A stretch of DNA of 64,000 nucleotides, taken from NCBI GenBank assembly GCA_014871385.1, contig CM026423.1, forward strand, positions 16,295,690 to 16,359,689, in the 5' to 3' direction. Positions 25,379 to 37,001 of the stretch are shown here, one piece after another; the first letter of the stretch is position 1, and each line of letters begins with the position of its first letter. The stretch is from Ceratodon purpureus (lineage: Eukaryota > Streptophyta > Bryopsida > Pseudoditrichales > Ditrichaceae). The position numbers were made by a program, and so were the translations under genes. The notes below the pieces were generated by a model, which worked only from the letters and a program-made list of their open reading frames with translations, did not search any database and was not told the DNA's origin.

Positions 25379-25458
25379 TTTTGCTTTTATGGGCATCAAC
25401 TTTTGCTTTTATGGGTATTAACTTCTGCTTTTCTGGGCATTGGCTTTTGCTTTTGGGT
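25379..25458. repeat. 22-bp minisatellite, ~3.5 units
   Basis: Units begin at 25379, 25401 and 25423, each starting TTTTGCTTTT or TTCTGCTTTT and containing TGGGCAT or TGGGTAT, with a partial fourth unit from 25445. The units differ by a few bases. Confidence 0.75.
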
Positions 25459-26584
25459 GAGACATGGTCGACGATGTGGATAGATGCAGTTGATCGTAGG
25501 GCCGAGGGCAGTTCTTGAGAATGGGCGTTGGGTTGGGTATCCGAGGGACTTGAAATTGTGGAATTTCTGGGACTTGGAAAAGGGGTGTCTTCTGCTGTGT
25601 ACTGTATTGTACATGTGGTGGGTTTAGGATCCGAGGGACTTGGAATTATTGGAGGTTCTCTGGCGTTGTATTTTGTTGTGGCGTACATGTTGTGAGCTAT
25701 GGTTTCGAGGCCGGTTCACACTAGTATTGAAGGTCTAGAGGCCAGAGGTTTGCACCAATTACATGCAAGAATGTGTAGAGACCGGCCTCTTGACCTTCAT
25801 ACTAAAGGTAGAAGTTCAAAAACCGTCGCTTCTATGTAGATCTTACATGTCAAAAAAAATTAGAAGTTTTGGTACCAAAAGAACAATCTCTAAAGCAAAA
25901 TTTGGTCACATGTTTTTGTGCGATTTAAATTTTCGTTGAGAGGTCGTGAATTTCTGTATAAAATATGCACAAAGATAAGGCTTTTGGACTACAAACTCTA
26001 AGATCTTTGCTATGGGACTTCGGCTTTGAAAATTTACACTATAACCAAAAAAAGGAGAAATATGTACATTTTTTGCCAAAAAGTTAAAACTCTAGTGTGA
26101 GTTAGATCTAGATTTTTCATGGTTGACTTCTCAACTCGGTCACACTTTGAACTGGCCCTCATAGTGATTCATGCGTTCATGGTTTTATAAACTTCTAATT
26201 CATATATTTATTTAGAGAAACATATATACTCTATCTTAAGTATGATTTGGATTATGCAAAAATACTTAAAATTACTTAACCATCAAACTCTTTTAAATAT
26301 GATTAAAATTTTAAATTTCCTATGAATGGTCAAAAAGTGTTTATAAAGTGGAGAAACCATTGTGTACATACCAATACATCTTAATATGACATGATTCTAA
26401 TTTCATTATGATGTTTTTAATTAAATAAAAGAAAATATTTGAAACGAATGTTTTGGATTCAATCTACGCGTTTGATGAAAGTAAAAAATATTGTTAATAA
26501 TATAATTTTTGGAATATTATGGTCTAAAACATACATAATGAAGAACATACACCATAACTTTGTACCCCACTTTGAGCACTTTGT

Positions 26585-26706
26585 TGGGTTTGTTTTTTTT
26601 TCCTTATTTTATTTTTTAAAAGCAAATAGCAAGTTTAATCCACAGCAAGAAATCAGAACGAAGACGTCTCAGCGCAACCAAGCCAGCACAAGGCTAGCTG
26701 GCAAAA
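26585..26706 (-). mobile_element. Short retroposed insert with 19-bp target-site duplication
   Basis: The 122-bp segment is flanked by identical copies of CCCACTTTGAGCACTTTGT (26566-26584 and 26707-26725). On the minus strand it runs from a mixed-composition 5' part (starting TTTTGCCAGCTAGCC) to an A-rich 3' end (AAGGAAAAAAAAAC), the pattern left by LINE-driven retroposition. No RNA polymerase III boxes are evident, so it could be a truncated LINE or SINE copy or a retroposed transcript fragment. Confidence 0.65.
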
Positions 26707-28064
26707 CCCACTTTGAGCACTTTGTGGAGCATAGTTGAACCTTGTGGACACATTGTGGATAGTAAACACACATTAAGCAGAATCTTTCTGGGCAACAGTG
26801 AAAATTGGATTACCGATTTTTCTATTATTTCAATACCCTTCCAGCAAACTACGGGCCATTAGTCTCAGAATCTAAGATTGGAGGACCTCTAGTAGAGTAG
26901 AGTTGGTTGTTCTAAAGCGGCTAAATAGAAATCCAATCTCACTTGTGACAATGGTCTTTCCTTGTGCAATGATTTACTCCTTTGTGATCTTCCGACTTGC
27001 TAAATCTACAACATGGAGTTGGAAGCTTCAGATTTGATCGTGACCAAAAATCATTGGAATGAATCTTGGATTACGGTAAGCCAGAATCCACTTCTACAAA
27101 CCTTTACAACGCAGAAAACTCTGTCAAGAAAGAACAGCTCACCTAACGGATTGAGATTTTGGCATGCTTACGATCTCTAATCCAGTGGTTTTTCCTGAAG
27201 TGGCGATGAGCTTTCCTTTCTGTGTATACCACCTTGTTTCCAATTCTTGCCGAAGAATTGGTTGTCCATACTTTCCCAAATAAATATACACAAGTAATTA
27301 AAAAACAAATTGTATACCAAATGCCATGGTTTCATCTCTGCATGTGGAGTCAGTGACTATGTCACCTAGTTTTACAAGAAACACAAGTCCGTTACCAAAA
27401 AATCATTCAGGAATGTATTTATAACACGTGAGATGGAGTATCAACAAAAAATACTGCCACATTTCATACTTGAGGCCCCTTCGTTGATCAGGGGTAAAGA
27501 TCACATAATACCTGTACCTAGCTGACAACAATAACTGATTCAGTAGATATCAGGAACAGTCTTGTTCGTCACAAATGTGCCCAACAGTCGTTGCTAAGGT
27601 GTTCATCATGAACACCAGAAGCACATACGTTTACGGAGCATCGATGGCATTGGCATTATGATGATAAACTAAAATCAAACCCTCAAGCAGACAGTCAAAA
27701 CTGCTCCTGCCTCTACCTGTGCCAAAACTTAGAACTAAAGTCTAGAGTTGCTGGATTCTTGACCAGAACAAACATAGTTACTAATTACTTAACAAGGTAG
27801 CCCCTTCTTTCCGATGAATGTAAATTCTCAGAAACGAGAAGCACAGGTACCTGGGCAAAGAGAAATTTAATTGACTCTAACTGCATCCAGCAGGTAGAGT
27901 CTCCTGTGTATGTTAACAGATAGACACCTTCAAAGGTCTATCATCTACTACCATGCCAAATGCCTCTCCTACATTCTAAATGTTTGCAATAATGAAACTC
28001 AATCAATCGTATATAGAACAACTGGGATTCGTTCGACCTCCAATACGAAACCTCCTGAAACCAC

Positions 28065-31000
28065 TTACGCACTCAAAATCCGTGAAATTGTGCCCTGCGC
28101 CCACTCAGCTGTCTCTTTCAACTGCTGATCATCTGAAGAAATGCACTCATCCAGGAAATCTTTGAAGAAAACCGTCCGCTTAAACAAAGCCGCCGCGTTA
28201 GCTCCAAGAGTATCAGCAAGATCACCCATAACTCCAATCGCAGCCTTGGTCACCACATCATCCCTGAAACAGGCAAAGCGATTGAGTATTGACGGAAAAA
28301 AGTAAAAAACATTAAAACGAAATAACATAACGATTTAAAGATTAAACCTAATTTAGGGTCCAGAATATCAGAAAAAACTGACAAAAGCCGAGCATTAAAC
28401 AACCAAGAAGTAAAATAAAGAGATCAAATGAAAGAGGAAGATTCATACTTGTCTTTGTCCTGATACACATTCTCAATAAACTGCAGAATGTGCCCAGCAT
28501 AAGGCACCATCAAATCCGCCTTGTTCGACTTGAAACCTTGGAAAATACCGGAGTATGCCTCAAAAATGCCACTTCGGAGCTGGTTGTTGTAATCGATCAT
28601 TTCATCGTCACCAACTGAGGGTTGAGCAGAGAGCTCTGCGGCTCCTTGAAGCATGGGCATCGCGTAAATCAAGTATTTCTCAAAGTGCTCACCAATAGCG
28701 AGGGCGATATCACCAAAGCAAGAGAAGATAGGTGGCTTCACTGAGCGATGCAACTGGTTGCTTGACAAATCCTTTAGAAGCTGGGTCATGATACCATCGC
28801 AGTAAGGAAGAACCTTCTCGTCCAGAGCGCGACAGATATCACCAACTACACCAACAGTCACCGCACATACCTGTCACGAAGCAAACCACTAGGATTAGTG
28901 CCAGACAAGTAAATTCTAAATCAAAAAGAGACCACTTGAACCCAACTGGTGTGATTTACGGAGACGTTCGTAAATTAGGATTATATGTATCTAGAAACGA
29001 ACAGCACTCAGCCCTTCAGTTTCTACAGATACATGTGTTCCCGAAAGGACCAATCAGTGTTCATCCTAACTAAAGATCACGAAGAATGAGGCCTACAAGG
29101 GAACTTGTGCTACAACCTGAGCGAATCCACGCATAGTGAAAACAACAAAAACTCCACAATGAAATAGACGTATAAGTACCTGGTATTCTTCAAAGTTTTG
29201 GAGACCCATTTCCAAGTACCGGTAAAATTCGCTCATGTACTTTCCAAACTCAACGCCAGTGGCATAAGCCAAAGCTCCGATTGCAAGCATCGCTTCCTCA
29301 TGGACAGTCGCACTTCGGCAAGCAAAGACACGAAGAAACAGACCCATCATTTGATCGGCATACTGTACAACGCCATACCTGGTGACTTCCGTCGCACCGA
29401 GCTTCTGAATGATCACCTGCGAAAACAAACGACAGAAATGCATGTAAGCTTCTGTTCAATTTAGACAAAAATCAAAACTTGGAACCACAATTTCTTGAAT
29501 TACAAAACATATGCTGATAATTGCGGGTAGTAATATTGATCCTAAATGAGCCATTGCTGTTATGTCGAAAGAGATGAGAAGGCTCTAGTACAGTGTTCTA
29601 TTTTCATGAAGACAGTACTATGATAAGTGGGGTTTGAACTGCAACAATTATCCTGCGTCACCTCTCAAGAAACAAGGGCCCGATAATGAAGACGTATGAC
29701 TAAAACGGTTCCATGAGAATTCAGTTTAAAAGCAGCACTATGGTGTGGACAGGGAAGTGTCGGAAGGCTCTACGCGAGGAAAGAAGATTCTCAATTAACC
29801 CAACAGACAAAGTCGGATACCCACACAATAAAAATAAGCGACATTGACTCTTACCTGCAGAACACCACATAGAAGAGCCTGAAGTTCACTCTGCTTCTCT
29901 CGGTCATCTGACGAGAGCACGGCCATCTCCAAAGTGTGATTGAGTTTCCCCATTATGACAGGCACCAGCTGCATGACAATCGGTGCGGTATCCTCTGTTG
30001 AGATGCGGACCACCTCATTAAGAGTCTCATAGGCAGCTGTCCGCAGCCTAGAATCTCCAGAATCCTCTCTCTCAGTAGTTGCCAACAAGACATGAACAAT
30101 GCTCTGGAAGAATGGAGATAACGGAGATGACGTCTGTCCACCTTCCTCATAACCTTGGGCCAAGAAGTAAATAGCTCCACAGACCTTCTCTGCAACATTA
30201 GGTGTATCCTTGATGCTTTCAAGAAGAACAGCTAGAATCAACGGCAAGTTAGTCTGGGTGATAACTGGAGCCTCAAGGGAAGCCCCGTGAAGAAACTCGA
30301 AGATTCTTCCCAAGGTCCATGCGGTGGTATCCTTGACATGGTTGTTCTCGTCCTTCATTGCACTCAGCATGAAGTTGAGCGCAACATTCACAAGCGGAGT
30401 CAGCTTATCTAGAGAAGGACCCTCCAAGATGGATCCGAAAGCGTAGGTCGCAGCCTCTCGGCACCTCCAGTCAGGCTTTGATACATTCTCCTGGACGAAA
30501 GGCATGACAAGCGGCACAACATCATCCCCAACAGCACGAGCAACCAACCCAAGACAAGTTCCTCCAGCCATGGCCAAGTTCCAGGCACCTTCTTCTAGAT
30601 CTTGATCTTCCTCCTGCTTGGTCAATGTCTCCAGCAACATGGGGGCGAGAGCAGGCAGAGCCTGCTTGATGAACTGGAAGTAAGGCACCTCCGAATCACC
30701 TGAGAAATCACCATTGTACTCTTCCTGGATCTCAATCTCCTCATCACAAATAGAACTCCAGAACTCGATCGCTTGAAGGGCAACTGGCTCTTCGTCTTCC
30801 TTCACTGCCTTCGAGGTGATGGTGAAAATGTCTTGCATGTACGGTGCAAGCTTGTCATAGTAAGTGGAGCCAATAGAGACTAGGCATTCAAATGCAGCTT
30901 GACGCACTCTGACGTCCGGTGAGAGTGTGGCCTCGCAGACTACCCTCATAATATAGTCCCGCTCCATATCATTCTCGAAATTAGTTTGGGCAAAGTCTAG

Positions 31001-31621
31001 GGCATTGTACAGAGCGTGAGTAGCAGCAAGTCGCACATCGTTGCTCGTCTCAGACGAGTTCATGCCCTGGACCACAGCAGTAAGAATGGAATTCACCTGC
31101 TCCTGTGCGAGTATCTCGGCAGACACCTCTTCACAAACATACCCGAGCGCCTCTAGCGTAGCCTGTTTCAGGTGTGCAGGCTGCTCCAGCTGAGGTCCCC
31201 CCATGTTCGCCAAGAGAGATCCTACAAGCTCGGGCCACTCACCCTGGGGCAGTTCGATTGCAGCAATCTTTGCAATAACTTGCGCAGACGTGTGCCGCGC
31301 ATCCGCAACCGTAGATGAAAGCGTCTGCGACAGCGCGGTCTTGATTTGCCCCTTCACGTTGGGATCCAATGCCACCCATCGCGTCGCCAGTTCTTGCTTC
31401 CGCGCACTATCCTTCGCGTCCAACGAGTTCTTCAAGATCAAACCCGCCAACCTTCGACTTTCTGGAGGCTTATCATTGTTCCCAAGCTCATGAGACAACG
31501 AAACCAAAAACGAAGCAAGATTCTGCTCCTGGAACTGCTTCAGATTATCCTCCGCAATCTTCCGCACCGTGCCATCCGGCGACTGCGCGTTCAGCAGTAT
31601 CTGCGTCACCTCCAACGCCAT
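28065..31621 (-). CDS. Importin subunit beta-1 (karyopherin beta)
   Basis: The nuclear import receptor that carries importin-alpha/NLS cargo through pores and is released by RanGTP. Four exons join in frame: 31621-29855, 29416-29180, 28870-28449, 28263-28065, giving 874 residues, matching the family length of about 870-876. The protein is HEAT repeats throughout. The N-terminus MALEVTQILLNAQSPDG and RLAGLILKNSLDAKD form the importin-beta N-terminal (RanGTP-binding) domain. The acidic loop with FLHGASLEAPVI, typical of importin-alpha/RanGTP contact in HEAT 8, is present, and the C-terminal exon ends AEWAQGTISRILSA. All three introns lie in the last third. The ATG at 31621 is the only start compatible with the conserved N-terminus. 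A GTACGG donor at 31943 suggests a further intron in the 5' leader. Confidence 0.95.
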
Positions 31622-31661
31622 GGCTCCCCCCCGCTCTTCACACCCCCGCCCCTGCCTCTAC

Positions 31662-31943
31662 CTGCCACACCACAACCCCGAACCACACCATGCAAAACCC
31701 TATCAGATCGCGCAATCCAAAAATCACTCCCAATCACACACAAATCACCATCCTCACCATCCTCACTCCCTCCATCGCCCGATCTCACATCACAAACCCT
31801 AAACCCGTCCAGATCAGCTCCACTCACACACGACCTAATCAAGAAAACCTACCCCGGCCCGCACAGAGAACGGCAACAGCGATACCGACCACGAAACAGA
31901 AGCGAAAAAAAATCAAAAAAATAGCGTATCACAAAAACCGTAC
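31662..31943 (-). other. Probable 5'-leader intron of the importin beta gene
   Basis: On the minus strand a good donor (CCAG|GTACGG, intron starting at 31943) precedes T-rich sequence, and a TGTGGCAG acceptor ends at 31662, about 40 bases upstream of the start codon. Introns at this position are common in plant housekeeping genes. There is no transcript evidence, and another acceptor nearby is possible. Confidence 0.45.
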
Positions 31944-32941
31944 CTGGAGGTCACGAGAGCGAGCCGCGATGGAGATGTAAGCGAGCAGCAGCGATCCGAA
32001 CAGGAGCTCCCCGCGGTGTGTCTGGGTGTCTGTAAGTGTGAGTCTGTGTCTCTCTCTTCTCCCTCCCAGGAGAGCTCTCAAGTCGAAAGGGATGAGCTCG
32101 TCTCCGCCGCTGCGTCTTCAAGGGCCCCTCGCGCAGCGCAGGCCCTCGGATGCGCCATCGGACGGCTGCGCCTGGTTGTCCGCGCGGTTTGGAGCGTGGT
32201 TGGGCGCGCGGTTGGGGGCGCCAGGTGGCATATGAAGTTTTTGGGACAATTCAATTGACCTAATGTTTGTGCGCATGGAGACCAGTGGTGGCGGCCCTGG
32301 CAAGCTGGGCCTGGGCAGGGGCGATGGTTTTTTTGCTTTTGGTTTTCCGAAATTATGACGACAAGGGGGGTATCGTATTTGAAACCGACTGGGGAATTGG
32401 GGTGCAGAACCGAGGAGTAACTTGGTTTAACTGAAATGGGTGTCTAAGGTGAGCAGCACCAGCAACCACCAGAGCCTCTTTTTTTTTTTATTAGTTGAAT
32501 GCCATAGTTGAGCTGTAAACAAAATACACAAAAGCTGGGTAATCATGTAAGAGGACATGGATCAATTTTTTGGAATTTGATTCAATTTTTGGTTAAATTT
32601 TATAGGTCTACAAGCATAATTTATGATTATGGAGTAGTTGGTTATGAAATCGAAAACTAGGAGGCTAGCAAAAACAATTGTTGTATGATGAAGCAGCTAT
32701 TATAGGTACTCTACTCGGGGGTTTTACCTCAACTAGCCTTCTTTTAAAGGACTTAGGACTACGAATCCAACAAAAAATTTGAATGGATACTCTAGCAAAG
32801 GGACAAGGAAAAAGACATTTGCGCCGAGACTCGTCGCTGTAGATAAAGGGAAAATGAAAGGGATCCAAACATCAAGCTATTGACATATGTCAAAAATAGT
32901 GCCATCAATAACATTCTAGAGACCCCTAGAACGACGTAGGT

Positions 32942-33126
32942 GTTGGACATGTCTTCGACAGAAGTTGGCCAGGTGTTGGAGAAAAGTTGGACAGATATTG
33001 AATCCAATGTAGACATGTGTTGGAGAAGAGTTGGACAGATGTTGAACCCAAATTAGACAGGTGTTGGATAGAACGTGGACAAGTGTTGGATAGTAGTTGG
33101 ACATGTGTTGAATAGAAGTAGGACAG
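32942..33126. repeat. 22-bp minisatellite, 8.4 units
   Basis: Eight consecutive 22-base units from 32942 to 33117 plus a partial ninth, all variants of GTTGGACAGGTGTTGGATAGAA. Length is constant while sequence varies at about a quarter of positions. The unit length is not a multiple of three, so the apparent minus-strand open frames over it are not coding. Confidence 0.85.
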
Positions 33127-35340
33127 ACGTATGCTTACAACCCATATCTACGAAGGATCCAAAATGTAAATTCATTAAATCTTCAAGATTAGCATTTATA
33201 GTATTGATTGAGGAATGTTTAGTGTCAACTGTAAAATTTGGCAAATAAAGGAACTTTTCATAAATTAAACATTGAGAGAAGACATCCTCATTGACTATAT
33301 GTTTATTTCATGAGGTCACTCATCCAGCTTGAAATATTCTAATCCTCCTACTACTTTAGAGATTTTCTTCAAAAGCATTCAAAGTTTTTAATTACATTTT
33401 AAATAGAAGTCAAAGAAACTCTTTAACTATATTTTAAATGAAAATTAAAAATTCTTCTCTTTTCTTTTCACACTTCTAAGATAGACATCAATCTTTGATT
33501 TAATAATCTTATTTGAAACATATTCCAGAACCAAGCTTGCAAAAACAGTTGAAATTGACAATAGTCTTAACTCATTTCCATCGGCAAATTATTTTAAATA
33601 TACAACTCATTTTTACTACATATAACTAACATTAAATCACATGGAGCAAAATGGTGAAATTTTGCAACTTCATGTGTAGCAAAACATTTACACTACAAAT
33701 GAATCAAAGTCCATTATTTTTCAAATTGTCTAATTTAGATCTAATGAATAAATAAATGTATTTTTTAATAGTCTAAAATAATATTATGTCTAAAAATGTA
33801 AAAAACTCTTTTTATTTTATTTTGCATGTTGAATTAAAAATAATTCATATGAAGGATCATTAAGCCTGAATAAATTTTTAATTTTCTATATATTGATATG
33901 AATAGACATTTTTCAAAAATATATATACAATTCTAAAAGAACAAAGAATAGCAAACCAAGGTTATTAATTTTGCTAGCAAAAATTCACACTTTAAAACTT
34001 CATCAAATCAATCTAAAACTTGAAGATGTTCATGTAAGAAAATCAAATAATCATTGAATTATGTCTATAATCATTTCAATCAAAAAAATTAGACATGATT
34101 TTAATTCATTCAAAAACTTTGAACATATTATAGATAATTCTAACTTGTATTTGCATCATTATCCAAATTTGTTTTTGATTGCAATAGTTTTGATTTGTCA
34201 CCTACCATCATGATATAAGAATATTGAGAGACCTATAGTTCTGGTATTATTTTCAATTTGGTTGTATAAACTAAAAATAAATAGGTTCTTGCAAGTTTTT
34301 TTTATACTCTTGAAAGATGTAATATAAATGACTGGCAATTAAAGGACCAACTCATCTCAAACTAATTGTGTTATTCCACAAGAATAACGCTTCTACTATG
34401 CAAATCATTAGTTGATCTACAACATGATGTGCACTTTTATTTTCTAAAATAAAGCTTATTTTGTAAAAAAACTTTTAGTGAAACCTCCAAAACATTAGTA
34501 TAGAAAGTTACATGTCTACTCATTTGACAATGAGTTTATTGCAAAATTTGATAACATTTATGTATTGGATGGAAGAAAGTGCATAGATTTAAAAAAATTA
34601 ATCTTTAATGCGTAGTTTGCAAAATCTTTGGTCAAAGGCTATATATACGGTAGTATTAAAAATGCCATTAAACTTCCCCCCCCCTTCTCTTCATTTTTTT
34701 AACTTTCAAGAAAATTATATTTAAACACATTTCAATTATAAGAGTCATATCGTATTTGAAACATATTATGTAAGAAAGATATCAAATTATGATTAATATG
34801 TCAAGTATATAAGCTCAGTGTACTTTTATTATTACATTATTATATCAGTTTCCAATACATTCTCAGAATCAGAATCCTAAGATAGATGCTCTAGAACAAT
34901 CCTAAGATACATCCACCTCTTCAAATCCTTCCAAAGCATAATCTTAAGAATAACTACCAGATAAATCTACTACGGTTAAAAACTGCGAAATCTGAAGCGT
35001 CAAATTTGAATTTACAGCCGAATCGGAGATACGAACATCCCACTAGCCATCTCCGCACATTTCAAATTATACTATCGCCGGAGACCTAGTGGCCACAAAG
35101 GTACCAGATCCAGCAACAAAAGTGCCACTGCATCAAATACCGCACTGTAGTTGAGGATGGCGAAGTCACTGTTTGCGGGAAGCACCAAAACTCCCCAGCC
35201 ACAACCAAACAAACAGGTTGGTGGCCTTCCCGATGGATGCTGCCTCGGCATGAGCTGTCTTCTGTCTCCATGCACTAACTCCCCTCAAACCCTAATTCCT
35301 CCGCAACCAACCACGAGCATCCCAGACACAACATACTTCT

Positions 35341-35542
35341 CCATTTCACCACACAACATGAAAACCGAAGTATGACATAGATATCACATGACTATCACCA
35401 TAGTATCACTAGAGTATTACCACAGTATCACGCAGGTAGCAACCGTGACCATTTCACGACATGGAAACCGGAGTATCACGTAGATATCACATCAGTATCA
35501 CCATTATATCACACAAGTATTACCACAGTATTGCAACCGAGA
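35341..35542. repeat. ~108-bp tandem duplication rich in GTATCAC
   Basis: CCATTTCAC opens the units at 35341 and 35449; both continue with GAAACCGGAGTAT-like sequence, AGATATCACAT and TATTACCACAGTAT. Inside each unit the short theme GTATCAC recurs about every 12 bases, so the array is itself built from a smaller repeat. Confidence 0.7.
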
Positions 35543-36289
35543 CGTGATCTGCGTTGTTGCTTTTTGGGAACGACAGCGATCGGCATCGCGAGATCTGGCA
35601 CATTCGGCACACGCTTCCGGGCTGATGATGATGGAAGAGTCGTCGGAGGATGACCGAGTCTGTGCACTAGTCGGTGCTTGGTGACTTGCGGTGTACTGTG
35701 GTGTTGAAAATGTACGATTATTCATCAGTGAATCGAGTCGGCATGCAGGTGGGGAATGGAGATCGGAACCGCGCTTGGTTGTGAGAGAACTGACATGGAG
35801 CAGGAAACGCGCGATGCTTGGTGCGCACGCTGCATTGGGGGATGCGGAGAACATCATTGCACGATTACGAGACTAAAGATGGCGTGTGGGAGGAGGCCGG
35901 GGGAGGCGCCGACGGCCGCGCGGTCGGATCGAGGCTCTCCGACGGGGCCCGATCCGCGTTCTCCGACCCCCCACTGGCTGCCTTTCTCTCGAAGCATGGG
36001 GCCAGGAGTTTTCTGGAAGATCGGTATAATACAGGTAAGTGAGACAACTATCCAAAACCATCACTGCACCTAAAACCACCTCCCTCTATCTGTATAGTAC
36101 ATGTGATATTATAAAATCTACATTTTTGGACGTTGTCGGTTTTGTGGATTGGTGACGGTTTTAGAAATGGAATGGAATGTGAGCAGGTGCGTCTTCAGGA
36201 CGGTCGTCTTCTTCCTTTGGAATTATTATTATTATTTTTTCAGTATTTTTTTGGTTTTTTTTCAGATTGGGTCAGTAGGTAAGGACAAG

Positions 36290-36481
36290 ATGTGCAGGCG
36301 AAAGGGCTTGTGCTCACGCATGATCATCACGATTGCCACCTTCTGTTTCTTCGCCTCCAGTCTGGCTGGTCTCTTCACACATGCGTTTGCCGATTGGAAA
36401 GTCTACCTCTGCTTATCTTGGTTTTTGTCAGGCTTTCTTTTCGCCTTCCATCAGAGTGACCATGAGCTTAATATTGAGTGA
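36290..36481 (+). CDS. Hypothetical 63-residue protein with two hydrophobic segments
   Basis: A short open frame starting MCRRKGLCSR, with two hydrophobic stretches (MIITIATFCFFASSLAGLF and VYLCLSWFLSGFLFAF) separated by a short loop, ending HELNIE. It directly follows a polypyrimidine tract and CAG that could be a splice acceptor (36262-36265). I recognise no family. It could be a real micro-protein, an upstream ORF in the leader of the FSP1-like gene 0.5 kb downstream, or chance. The balance of evidence is weak. Confidence 0.25.
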   Translation: MCRRKGLCSRMIITIATFCFFASSLAGLFTHAFADWKVYLCLSWFLSGFLFAFHQSDHELNIE

Positions 36482-37001
36482 CATCGTGTTGGAGGTTAAT
36501 GTGATGAGCTATTTCATGAATGTATGTGTACGTGAGCTTTTTTATTTTGTGTTTTTCATTGTTTTGATGTTTTGAGTAATGACATGCATGATACTGATTT
36601 GATATGGAATTCTGTGTTCGGATTGAATTATTGCATAAGGCTGAACCAATATGTCTAATGAATTTGTAGCTCGAAAGAACCCGGTTCGGTTTTAGTGAGA
36701 TTTTCACAATTGTGTTATGTATTTGTCGAAATGTTTTAGCTTGACGAACTTCGACTGCTTAGTACTTGAAATCCTCTCAGAAGAGTCCAATTGCAATTAC
36801 GAAAGTGTGAGCATTTTCAGTGAATTTATTGTGCAGCTGACTATGAAACATTGGAGTGTGTGCGTCCTTTTGAGGCGAGTTTGCTAAGCAGGGCAAATGG
36901 GGCGAGGCAAATATTGGTCTCGAAACGATTTTCAGGTCGTGGAGAGTTGTTCATTTAGGTGAAATTGGGAGTCACATTGGTTATAACGGAATACCATTCA
37001 A

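Larger units (their letters stand above)
24649..28064. other. Intergenic DNA between ABHD17-like and importin beta genes
   Basis: The first kilobase upstream of the hydrolase start is GC-rich and contains a (GCGGAT)n tract near 24900 and a 22-bp minisatellite at 25379; it presumably carries the promoter. From about 25.7 kb the DNA is AT-rich with no open frame of interest. A small retroposed insert lies at 26585-26706. The last part before 28065 is probably the importin 3' untranslated region. The 210-codon minus-strand frame at 25056-25688 is proline/serine-rich with no recognisable domain and was not called. Confidence 0.45.
32330..36289. other. Intergenic DNA between importin beta and FSP1-like genes
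   Basis: The region between the two divergently transcribed genes. From 33.1 to 35.0 kb it is strongly AT-rich with no open frame. It contains a 22-bp minisatellite (32942-33126) and a ~108-bp duplication (35341-35542). At 35.5-36.03 kb GC content rises sharply, with an open plus-strand frame ending at a GTAAGT donor-like site (36034). This could be the promoter and first leader exon of the downstream gene. Confidence 0.4.

Noticed and set aside
25056-25688. 210-codon open frame on the minus strand upstream of the ABHD17-like gene
   Set aside because: Proline/serine-rich low-complexity translation with no domain, overlapping a 22-bp minisatellite and G-rich DNA; openness is explained by composition.
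31346-31980. Plus-strand open frames of about 200 codons antisense to importin beta exon 1
   Set aside because: Shadows of a strongly coding GC-rich exon and its leader; translations are low-complexity.
32916-33244. Minus-strand open frames over the 22-bp repeat, and a CRISPR-like appearance
   Set aside because: A 22-bp unit is not a multiple of three, so no repeated peptide is encoded; there are no unique spacers, and the genome is a plant.
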